From NCBI GenBank assembly GCA_963645945.1, contig CAVIUA010000032.1, forward strand, positions 1 through 22,712: a stretch of 22,712 nt of DNA, written 5' to 3'. The notes beneath the pieces were generated by a model, which was not told the origin of the DNA, searched no databases, and was given only the letters and a program-made list of their open reading frames with translations. This document shows, piece after piece, positions 8,483 to 15,252 of the stretch (positions are counted from its first letter, which is position 1; every line of letters begins with the position of its first letter). A program made the translations under genes and the position numbers. The DNA is from CAG-877 sp963645945 (GTDB taxonomy: Bacteria; Bacillota_I; Bacilli_A; RF39; UBA660).

Positions 8483-9373
8483 TTATTTGTTACTATTTTT
8501 ATTTTCGGCTGCTTTAATTATTTGAGCTATAAGGTTTATAGCAATTTGTTCTGTTTTTCTTGATACATCTCGTAACGGGTTAAATTCAACTATGTCATAT
8601 GAGACTATATCATCAATATGTTTTATAATGACTTTGTTTATTGTCATTACTTCTTCTTCGGTTAAGCCATCAAAGACGGGAATAGAAACGCCTGGTGCAA
8701 TACCTGGATCTAATAGACATAGGTTAAAACTTATGTGAACACCTTTAGTTTTATCAAGAGCTATTTGGAAAGCTTCTTCAATAGCAGTTTCTAATCCTTT
8801 ATTTTTTATATCTTCACTTGTAATGACATTAAGACCTGAATATTTGATATTATCTTTTTCCCAGTTTTCAATATTTCTTACGCCGAAGGCTATAGTTTTA
8901 GTAGCTTGAGGAATATTATCTTTATGATAATATCTTAGTTCATTATTTTTGTAGCCTGTAATAGCAGCAAGAGATAGTCCATTGAGATTACCTGTAACAG
9001 TAGTATCAAAAGTATTGTAACTTGCATATGGTGAGAAATATATCATACCAATGTTTTCATTCTTTTTAGCACTTGCTAGAGCTATAGGAATAGAAGTAGT
9101 ACTATCGCCTCCAAGTAAAATTGGAAAATAATCTTCATTTAATTTTTCCTCTACAGTTTGATATATCTTTTGATTAAATTCTTCTAATTCATATTCATTT
9201 TTTCTTAAATCTGATAAATTTCTACTTTTTAAAATATTTTCATCTTGAAGAATAGTAATACTTTCACCCTTATAAAATCCTTTTATATCGTTAATTAATT
9301 GAACTGGTCCTAGTGCAGAGCCATCTATATGAACTCCTAAATCAGATCCAGCACCTATTATAAATGTTTTCAT
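8483..9373 (-). CDS. arginase/agmatinase-family protein lacking the metal ligands (probable pseudoenzyme)
   Basis: This is a ureohydrolase-fold protein of 296 residues, the normal size for arginase/formiminoglutamase. The start is taken at the ATG (9373) because AAGGTGA lies just before it; the GTG at 9382 is part of that site. Family blocks are recognisable: ILLGGDST (86-92), NIGMIYFSPYASYNT (107-121), TVTGNLNGLSLA (125-136), HISFNLCLLDPGIAPGV (213-229) and VEFNP (262-266). The residues that bind the two Mn ions are replaced. GGDHS is GGDST, DAHxD is SPYAS, and the SFDxDxxDP pair is N and C. The substrate-side His of the SGNxHG loop is Asn. Arginine, agmatine or formiminoglutamate hydrolysis is therefore unlikely. 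A binding or regulatory role is an inference. It has its own promoter and diverges from the MurE-like gene. Confidence 0.85.
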   Translation of the reverse strand: MKTFIIGAGSDLGVHIDGSALGPVQLINDIKGFYKGESITILQDENILKSRNLSDLRKNEYELEEFNQKIYQTVEEKLNEDYFPILLGGDSTTSIPIALASAKKNENIGMIYFSPYASYNTFDTTVTGNLNGLSLAAITGYKNNELRYYHKDNIPQATKTIAFGVRNIENWEKDNIKYSGLNVITSEDIKNKGLETAIEEAFQIALDKTKGVHISFNLCLLDPGIAPGVSIPVFDGLTEEEVMTINKVIIKHIDDIVSYDIVEFNPLRDVSRKTEQIAINLIAQIIKAAENKNSNK

Positions 9374-9395
9374 TTTGTTCACCTTACCTAAATAA

Positions 9396-9424
9396 ATTTT
9401 AACGTAAAATTAATGGTATATCAA
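9396..9424 (-). promoter_or_regulatory. promoter of the arginase-family gene with palindromic -10 region
   Basis: On the minus strand TTGATA (9424-9419), a 17-bp spacer and TAAAAT (9401-9396) make a good sigma-A promoter. The -10 box is one arm of a dyad, AATTTTA-ACG-TAAAATT (9395-9411), which could bind a repressor. Confidence 0.65.
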
Positions 9425-9456
9425 GGAAAAAACTTTTATTTAAAAAATATTTACTG

Positions 9457-9462
9457 TATAAT
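9457..9462 (+). promoter_or_regulatory. -10 box for the murE-like/vanZ transcript
   Basis: A perfect TATAAT (9457-9462) has only a weak -35 (TTTTAT at 9434-9439, 17-bp spacing). Transcription would start near 9469, giving a leader of about 11 nt consisting mostly of the ribosome site AGGTGA (9469-9474). Confidence 0.45.
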
Positions 9463-9479
9463 TTGTATAGGTGAATAAG

Positions 9480-10898
9480 ATGAAGAAACTAAATGACTTA
9501 TATCAAGGAATTGGAACAGATATTGTTGTAAGAGGAATTAAAAATAATATTAAAGATATTTCAAATGGAGATTTATTTGTTTTTGATATTAATCAAATTT
9601 CTGATTATGACTATTTTGAGGAAGCTATAAAAAAGGGAGCATGTGCAGTAGTTACCAATAGATCTTTACGTGACCCTAGAATTCCAGTAATAACCGTTCC
9701 TAATGCATCTCGAGAATATCCTTACTTGTGCCAGAAATTTTATGATTTTCCTGATAGAAAAATACAAATGATAGGTATTACTGGTTCTAATGGTAAGACT
9801 AGTACTTCATTTATATTGCAGAGTATTCTTGGTTCTGATATGGCTGGTTATATTGGACCTTATGGTAGAAGTTGTGCTGCTTTTTCAGATGTTGATAATG
9901 ATACTATGAATTCTTATAAATTATATAGTACGTTAGATGAATTTAGTAGATTTGGTTGTAAATATGGAATTATAGAGGGTAATGATAAGGTGTTAGAAAC
10001 TGGACAATTACAGTCAATTGATTTTGATGTATCTGTTTTTACTAATTTAGTTAATGAATATTTAGATGATAATAAATTTATTAATTATTATAATGCAATG
10101 CTAGGGATACTTAATAAAACTAAAGATACAGGTTATAGTGTTTTAAATAGTGATGATCCGGTATTTAGTACTATTAAAGATTTCTGTAAGGGTAAAATAT
10201 TTACATATGGTAGAAGTGATGATAGTACTTTACAAATAGTTGATTATAAGATTAATGATACTAAGACAATAGTTAGCTTTAAGTATGGTGATGAGGAATT
10301 TGAAGTTACTAGTTCGTTACTTGGATTATTTAGTGTTTATAATGTAGCAGCTAGTATACTTACAGCTTTATCTTTAGGTTATAAGATAGATAGTATTGTT
10401 TCTAAGATACAGAGTATTACAGTTCCTGGTAGAATGAATTTCTTAAATACTGATAGTACATATTATGTTTTAGTTGATTATGCACATACAATTAATACAA
10501 TTTCTAAAGTTATGGAATTTGTAAATACTTTAGATATTAGTAATAAATATATAGTTTTTTCATCAGCTTTAGATTTAGATATAGATCAGTTAAACTGTAT
10601 TGGTAGACTTTTATGTGAATATGCTAGTCATGTTATTTTCTCATATGATGATAATAATCAAGATGTTGTTAATAATGTTTCTTATATTTTAAAGACTATC
10701 AAAGATACTTATAATAATTATTCATTTGTTGAAGATAGGAAAGATGCTATAAATAAGGCTATTGAGCTGGCTAAAGATAAAGATATAGTTCTTATATTAG
10801 GAAAAGGTGATAAAAGTTATCAAAACTTAGGTTTTAATGATACAGAAGTTGCTTATCAAGCTATTGCTTTAAAGAAAATTAATGAGAGTAATTCATGA
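9480..10898 (+). CDS. MurE-like Mur ligase with altered catalytic motifs
   Basis: This is a 472-residue protein with the three-domain layout of MurE (UDP-MurNAc-tripeptide ligase). It has an N-terminal substrate domain with NGDLFVFD (29-36), a central ATPase domain with the P-loop GSNGKTS (102-108) and a C-terminal ligase domain from about 315 (PGRMN 316-320, DYAHT 333-337). The usual active-site blocks are changed: EVSSHAL reads EGNDKVL (166-172), TNLxRDHLDYH reads TNLVNEYLDDN (188-198), the carbamylated Lys of the following EAK block aligns with Met207, the GCGGDRD block reads SSALDLD (361-367), DNPR reads DDNN (390-393), and GKGHExYQ reads GKGDKSYQ (441-448). ATP binding may survive, but normal amino-acid addition is doubtful. 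The ATG at 9480 is chosen over GTG 9471 because AGGTGA precedes it. The gene overlaps vanZ by 4 bp. It is probably a specialised paralogue and not the essential murE. Confidence 0.75.
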   Translation: MKKLNDLYQGIGTDIVVRGIKNNIKDISNGDLFVFDINQISDYDYFEEAIKKGACAVVTNRSLRDPRIPVITVPNASREYPYLCQKFYDFPDRKIQMIGITGSNGKTSTSFILQSILGSDMAGYIGPYGRSCAAFSDVDNDTMNSYKLYSTLDEFSRFGCKYGIIEGNDKVLETGQLQSIDFDVSVFTNLVNEYLDDNKFINYYNAMLGILNKTKDTGYSVLNSDDPVFSTIKDFCKGKIFTYGRSDDSTLQIVDYKINDTKTIVSFKYGDEEFEVTSSLLGLFSVYNVAASILTALSLGYKIDSIVSKIQSITVPGRMNFLNTDSTYYVLVDYAHTINTISKVMEFVNTLDISNKYIVFSSALDLDIDQLNCIGRLLCEYASHVIFSYDDNNQDVVNNVSYILKTIKDTYNNYSFVEDRKDAINKAIELAKDKDIVLILGKGDKSYQNLGFNDTEVAYQAIALKKINESNS

Positions 10899-11350
10899 TA
10901 AGAAAAGTTATTAAAATTATTTTAATTCTATTATGGATGGTAATGATATTTTTATTATCTAATGAGGAAGCTGTTAAATCTAGTAAGAAAAGTGATGGTT
11001 TAATTATTAGAAGTGTGGAGTTATTTACAGGAAAGAATTTATCGGTTCAAGAAAAAGAAAAGGTTCTGAAATATTTAGTTTTTCCAGTAAGAAAATGTGC
11101 TCATTTAGGTTTATATTTAATATTTGGAATTTTAGTAATTAGTTTGTTACGTGAGTATATGGTAATTAATATTAAACTAGTTCTTTTGTCTTTACTTATT
11201 TCATTTTTATATGCTTGTAGTGATGAGATTCATCAATTATTTGTTCCTGGTAGGTCAGGTGAAGTAAGAGATGTTTTAATAGATACACTAGGTGCATGTT
11301 TAGGAATTTCTTTCTATTACGTAGTTTTTAGAAAAAAATCCGTTAATTAA
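10895..11350 (+). CDS. VanZ family membrane protein
   Basis: This 151-residue protein has four hydrophobic segments (about 5-20, 74-87, 94-109 and 127-143). The family signature SDEIHQLFVPGRSGEVRDV (about 109-127) and the preceding RKCAHLGLY block are both clear. VanZ proteins are named for the teicoplanin-resistance gene. Most chromosomal members have no proven role, though a link to the envelope or to glycopeptide susceptibility is often suggested. The ATG overlaps the preceding TGA (ATGA), so translation is coupled to the MurE-like protein and a joint envelope role is plausible. This is not evidence of drug resistance. Confidence 0.88.
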   Translation: MIRKVIKIILILLWMVMIFLLSNEEAVKSSKKSDGLIIRSVELFTGKNLSVQEKEKVLKYLVFPVRKCAHLGLYLIFGILVISLLREYMVINIKLVLLSLLISFLYACSDEIHQLFVPGRSGEVRDVLIDTLGACLGISFYYVVFRKKSVN

Positions 11351-11388
11351 ATTACAAAAATAGACATATAATTCTTTAGGAGGATTAT

Positions 11389-12087
11389 ATGTTTTTTCAT
11401 ATTTTTGATATTTTAAAAAATTTAATTTGTTTAACTGGTTCATATTCAAATGATGTTTTTCCGGAACCTTTAAGTCCTGAAGAAGAAGAGAAGTGTATTA
11501 AAGGTAAAATGAATGGTAATATAGATGATAGAAATAAACTTATAGAACATAATTTAAGACTGGTTGCTCATATTATAAAGAAATTTGATAATAAATATGT
11601 TTCATCAGATGATTTAATTAGTATAGGTACAATTGGATTAATTAAAGGAGTAGATACATTTTCTTCGGATAAAGGAGTTAAAATAACTACTTATTGTGCA
11701 AGATGTATTGAGAATGAAATACTTATGTATTTTAGAAGTAATAATCGTTATAATAATGATATTTCTATTAATGATGCTGTTGGATATGATAAAGATGGTA
11801 ATGAAATAGCAATATTAGATGTTTTAAAGACTCCTAATCCGGATTTTGCTGCAGATATTGATTTAAAAGATAATATAGTATTATTAAAAAAATATATTAA
11901 TGTATTAACACCTAGGGAAAAGGAAATACTAATTAGAAGATATGGTTTAAATAATAGAGATGAAGAAACACAAAAAACTATTTCTAAAAAACTTGGTATT
12001 TCTAGAAGTTATGTTTCAAGAATTGAGAAAAGAGCATTAACAAAAATACTTAGAGAGTTTATTAAAAATAATAAATATGATAAATAG
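11389..12087 (+). CDS. sigK: sporulation sigma factor, pro-sigma-K type
   Basis: This 232-residue sigma-70 family protein directs RNA polymerase to late mother-cell sporulation genes in Bacillus and Clostridium. Region 2 carries RNKLIEHNLRLVAHIIKKF (48-66), DDLISIGTIGLIKG (74-87) and TYCARCIENEILMYFR (101-116). Region 4 carries LTPREKEILIRRYGL (173-187) and a helix-turn-helix ending in GISRSYVSRIEKRAL (203-217). These blocks are characteristic of sigma-K/sigma-E and not sigma-A. Residues 1-18 are hydrophobic (MFFHIFDILKNLICLTGS) and precede YSNDVFPEPLS. This lines up with the B. subtilis pro-sequence cleaved between Ser and Tyr by SpoIVFB, so activation by intramembrane cleavage is inferred. 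The gene is uninterrupted. AGGAGG (11378-11383) is a strong ribosome site. The -10-like CATATAAT (11365-11372) has no clear -35. Confidence 0.85.
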   Translation: MFFHIFDILKNLICLTGSYSNDVFPEPLSPEEEEKCIKGKMNGNIDDRNKLIEHNLRLVAHIIKKFDNKYVSSDDLISIGTIGLIKGVDTFSSDKGVKITTYCARCIENEILMYFRSNNRYNNDISINDAVGYDKDGNEIAILDVLKTPNPDFAADIDLKDNIVLLKKYINVLTPREKEILIRRYGLNNRDEETQKTISKKLGISRSYVSRIEKRALTKILREFIKNNKYDK

Positions 12088-12092
12088 GTTGG

Positions 12093-12121
12093 TAGACAAA
12101 GTATGTATTTTTTTGTATAAT
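12093..12121 (+). promoter_or_regulatory. sigma-A-type promoter for the deacetylase-yqeG-yqeH transcript
   Basis: TAGACA (12093-12098), a 17-bp spacer and TATAAT (12116-12121) lie just downstream of the sigK stop and 22 bp before the deacetylase ATG. Confidence 0.7.
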
Positions 12122-12143
12122 TATATCAGTGACGGTGGAGCTT

Positions 12144-13592
12144 ATGGAAGAAAATAGGATTAATAAATATAGTAAAAGCTTTGTTAGAACTTTTAAAAAG
12201 AAAAACTCTTCTTTCTTTTGCTGGGTTCTTATTGTCTTTTTAATTATAGTAGCTTTTTCTATATATAATTTTTTGTTGATGCCTAGTATTAATTTAAAAG
12301 GGTCTAGACATGTGGAAATAGGATATATGGAAAAATATAAGGAAAAAGGGTATAAAGCTTCTTTTTTAGGAAATGACATTACTAAAGATGTTAAAGTTTC
12401 GGGAAAAGTTAATAGTAAAAAGTTAGGTACTTATGATATTACTTATTATGTTAAAGAAGGAGTTTTTGAAAAAAAAGTTACTAGAAAAGTAAAAGTTATT
12501 GATAAGACAGCACCAGTTATTAAGCTTCAGTCAAATGAAGATATATATGTTTGTCCAGGTAAGAAGTATGAAGAAGAAGACTTTAATGCAACGGATGACT
12601 ATGATGGAGATGTTACAAAGAATGTAAAAGTTACTTTGTCAGATGATAAGATTACTTATACCGTTAAAGATAAACATGGTAATAAAGGTACTATTAGTCG
12701 TAATATTATTTATGAAGATAAGAGTCAACCTGTAATTACTTTGACTGGATCTGATACTATTTTTATGTTTTTAGGAGATACTTATAACGAACTTGGATAT
12801 AAGGCTACTGATAATTGTGATGGTGATTTAACTTCTAAAGTAAATGTAACAAATAATATTAATAATAATGAATTGGGTGAATATAAAGTTACTTATAGTG
12901 TTATGGATGATGCTGATAACAAATATAGTATAGATAGAAAAGTTATTGTTTCTAAAAGAGATGCTCCTGGTACAATTTATTTAACTTTTGATGATGGACC
13001 TAGAGCTGGTACTACTGATGTAATATTGGATATATTAAAAGAAGAGGGTGTAAAAGCTACATTCTTTGTTACTAATTCTGGACCTGATGAATTAATAAAA
13101 AGAGCATATGATGAGGGACATACTATAGCGTTACATACTGCGACACATGATTATGGAATTGTTTATAACTCAATAGATTCATATTTTAGAGATTTAGGAA
13201 GTGTATCAGAAAGAGTTAAAAGGATTACAGGAGAAGAAAGTAAAATAATTAGATTTCCAGGTGGATCTAGTAATACTATTAGTAGAAGATACTCTGATGG
13301 AATTATGAGTACTTTAACTAAAGAAGTTTTAGCTAGAGGATATCGTTATTATGATTGGAATTTATCATCAGGAGATGCTGCTGGTGGGAAAGCTCCTAGT
13401 TCTTCTGATATTTATAATAATGTTGTTTCACATTTATCAAAATCACGAGTTAATATGATTTTAATGCATGATATAAAAACATATACAAGAGATGCATTAA
13501 GAAATATTATTCATTACGCTAAAGAAAATGGTTATACATTTGATAAAATAACAACAGGAACAGAAATGATTACGCAACGAGTAAATAATTAA
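12144..13592 (+). CDS. membrane-anchored polysaccharide (peptidoglycan) deacetylase with Ig-like repeats
   Basis: This is a 482-residue protein with a short cytoplasmic start, one membrane helix (24-46), three Ig-like repeats of the DUF5011/BIG type (about 51-120, 121-192, 193-271; the last two have the ATDxxDGDxT motif) and a C-terminal NodB deacetylase domain (about 277-472). The metal and catalytic motifs are complete: TFDDGP (281-286), HTATHD (331-336), RFPGG (370-374), YDWN (403-406) and LMHD (440-443). It should remove N-acetyl groups from wall GlcNAc or MurNAc outside the cell, a reaction known to lower lysozyme sensitivity or, in PdaA-type enzymes, to mark spore cortex. The sigma-K neighbour makes the second reading possible. 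The ATG at 12144, behind GGTGGAG, is preferred to GTG 12129. Confidence 0.88.
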   Translation: MEENRINKYSKSFVRTFKKKNSSFFCWVLIVFLIIVAFSIYNFLLMPSINLKGSRHVEIGYMEKYKEKGYKASFLGNDITKDVKVSGKVNSKKLGTYDITYYVKEGVFEKKVTRKVKVIDKTAPVIKLQSNEDIYVCPGKKYEEEDFNATDDYDGDVTKNVKVTLSDDKITYTVKDKHGNKGTISRNIIYEDKSQPVITLTGSDTIFMFLGDTYNELGYKATDNCDGDLTSKVNVTNNINNNELGEYKVTYSVMDDADNKYSIDRKVIVSKRDAPGTIYLTFDDGPRAGTTDVILDILKEEGVKATFFVTNSGPDELIKRAYDEGHTIALHTATHDYGIVYNSIDSYFRDLGSVSERVKRITGEESKIIRFPGGSSNTISRRYSDGIMSTLTKEVLARGYRYYDWNLSSGDAAGGKAPSSSDIYNNVVSHLSKSRVNMILMHDIKTYTRDALRNIIHYAKENGYTFDKITTGTEMITQRVNN

Positions 13593-13608
13593 ATAGTAGG
13601 TGAGAATG

Positions 13609-14127
13609 ATGAATTTATTTAGACCAGATATGTATAAAAAAAACATATTTGAGATAGATTATCAAAAACTAAAAGATAAAGGTATAAAGTGTTTAATATT
13701 TGATTTAGATAATACTTTAGGTTTATTAGAACATGAGAGATGTCCGGCAAAGACTAAAAAGTTACTTAAAGGATTACAAAAAGATTTCTTAATTTTAATT
13801 AGTTCTAATAATACGAAAAAGAGAATTAAACCTTATTTAAAAGATTTAGGTATTGGTGGAGTAGCTTTTAGTTTAAAACCTTTAACTAGAGGACTTAGAA
13901 AAATAAAAAGAGATTATGGATTAAAGAAAAAAGAAATGGTAATGATAGGAGATCAAATCGTTACAGATATATTATCAGGTAATAAATTTAAAATTATGAC
14001 TATTTTAGTAGATCCGTTAGGTAAGAAAGATTTAAAAATTACAGGATTAAATAGAGTAATTGAAACTAGAATAATAAAGTATTATAATAAAAAAGGTTTA
14101 TTTGAAAGAGGTAAATATTATGGATGA
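13609..14127 (+). CDS. yqeG: YqeG family HAD-type phosphatase
   Basis: This 172-residue protein belongs to HAD subfamily IIIA. The nucleophile motif is FDLDNTL (31-37, D32 and D34). Motif II is SSNN (65-68), the conserved Lys-Pro is at 90-91 and motif III is GDQIVTDI (114-121). In B. subtilis yqeG is next to yqeH, and the same pair is seen here. Its substrate is not established. The reading frame extends to GTG 13600, but TAGGTGAG (13597-13604) is better spaced for the ATG at 13609 (13606 is also possible). It starts 16 bp after the deacetylase stop and overlaps yqeH by 8 bp, so the three genes form one operon. Confidence 0.88.
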   Translation: MNLFRPDMYKKNIFEIDYQKLKDKGIKCLIFDLDNTLGLLEHERCPAKTKKLLKGLQKDFLILISSNNTKKRIKPYLKDLGIGGVAFSLKPLTRGLRKIKRDYGLKKKEMVMIGDQIVTDILSGNKFKIMTILVDPLGKKDLKITGLNRVIETRIIKYYNKKGLFERGKYYG

Positions 14128-15136
14128 AAAAAGTATAAAAACTTGTTCTGGTTGTGGTGTTAAGTTACAAGATGAAAATGTTTTACAAGTTGGATATACA
14201 ACTAGTTTAGATAATGATATTTGTCAGAGATGTTTTAGGATGAAAAACTATGGTGAGTATCAAATGATTACTAAGTCTAATGATGAATACTTAGAAATAC
14301 TTAAGAGTGTTGGGGAGACTAAGGATTTAGTTTTATATATTACAGATTTACTTAATCTTGAAAAAAATATAGAACAAATTAGAAATATTATACCTAATAA
14401 AATGATATTAGTACTTAATAAAAGAGATGTTTTACCTAAGTCAGTTAATGAGAATAAATTAATTAAATACTTAGAAGAAAAAGATATCCATTTTGAAGAA
14501 GTTATTGTAGTTAGTGTTAGTAAAAACTACAATATTGATTATTTACTTAAAAAGATTAAGTTTCATCAAACATCTAAGAACGTTTATGTAGTAGGTCATA
14601 CCAATGCTGGTAAATCTAGTTTGATAAATAAATTAATTCAAAACTATTCAGATAATCTTCAAGAATTAACTATGTCACCATTACCTTCTACTACTTTAAA
14701 TACTGTTAAAATTGAAATTAATGATTACTTAACTTTGATAGATACTCCTGGTCTTGTTGATTCTGGTTCAATTTTAAATCATGTAGATACTAGTTTAGTA
14801 AAAAGAATATCTCCTAAGAAAGAAATTAAACCTAAGACTTATCAGTTAAGACCTAATCAGTCTATTATTATTGAAGATATAATAAGAATAGATTATGTTG
14901 AAGGAGAAAGAAATAGTTTTACTTTGTTTGTATCTAATGATTTAAAAGTAAGAAGATTACTTAATTTACTTAATAATAATGAACTTAAAGATAAAAATAA
15001 AATTACTTATGATGTTAAGTATGATGAAGATTTAGTTATTAATGGTTTGGGCTTTGTTAAGATAGTTAATAAAGGATTAATAGATGTTTATATTGATAAA
15101 GATATTGAAACATTTATGAGAAAGTCACTTATATAA
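14120..15136 (+). CDS. yqeH: ribosome biogenesis GTPase YqeH
   Basis: This is a circularly permuted GTPase needed for 30S subunit assembly in B. subtilis. It has 338 residues. An N-terminal zinc finger (C9, C12, C35, C38) precedes a GTPase domain in the order G4-G5-G1-G2-G3: NKRD (100-103), VSVSK (131-135), GHTNAGKSS (159-167), TT (191-192) and DTPG (208-211). The C-terminal domain is somewhat short. The ATG at 14120 has AGAGG (14107-14111) 8 bp upstream; the in-frame TTG at 14102 lacks support. The start lies inside the end of yqeG, which suggests coupled translation. Confidence 0.93.
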   Translation: MDEKSIKTCSGCGVKLQDENVLQVGYTTSLDNDICQRCFRMKNYGEYQMITKSNDEYLEILKSVGETKDLVLYITDLLNLEKNIEQIRNIIPNKMILVLNKRDVLPKSVNENKLIKYLEEKDIHFEEVIVVSVSKNYNIDYLLKKIKFHQTSKNVYVVGHTNAGKSSLINKLIQNYSDNLQELTMSPLPSTTLNTVKIEINDYLTLIDTPGLVDSGSILNHVDTSLVKRISPKKEIKPKTYQLRPNQSIIIEDIIRIDYVEGERNSFTLFVSNDLKVRRLLNLLNNNELKDKNKITYDVKYDEDLVINGLGFVKIVNKGLIDVYIDKDIETFMRKSLI

Positions 15137-15148
15137 AAAATTTGTAAG

Positions 15149-15171
15149 AAACTAGAGAAATCTAGTTTTTT
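15149..15171 (+). terminator. intrinsic terminator after yqeH
   Basis: AAACTAGA (15149-15156), GAAA loop and TCTAGTTT (15161-15168) run into a T tract. The arms and the following TTTTTGTATATGAA recur in the terminator at 18816. Confidence 0.8.
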
Positions 15172-15183
15172 TGTATATGAACA

Positions 15184-15212
15184 TTGAAAAAATGATGAGT
15201 AATTGGTATACT
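15184..15212 (+). promoter_or_regulatory. promoter of the surface-protein gene
   Basis: TTGAAA (15184-15189), a 17-bp spacer and TATACT (15207-15212) follow the yqeH terminator and lie 40 bp before the surface-protein ATG. Confidence 0.7.
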
Positions 15213-15252
15213 GATAAGGTAATATATAGTGTAGTAAGTGTATGAGGTTTGT

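Noticed and set aside
11365..11372. CATATAAT as a sigma-E/sigma-K-type -10 box for sigK autoregulation
   Set aside because: The -10 fits CATAnnnT, but no matching -35 element lies at the right distance; it also contains a plain TATAAT. Too weak to claim.
12062..12379. 105-residue minus-strand frame across the sigK-deacetylase junction
   Set aside because: Covers the deacetylase promoter and membrane helix in antisense; no start signal and no motif.
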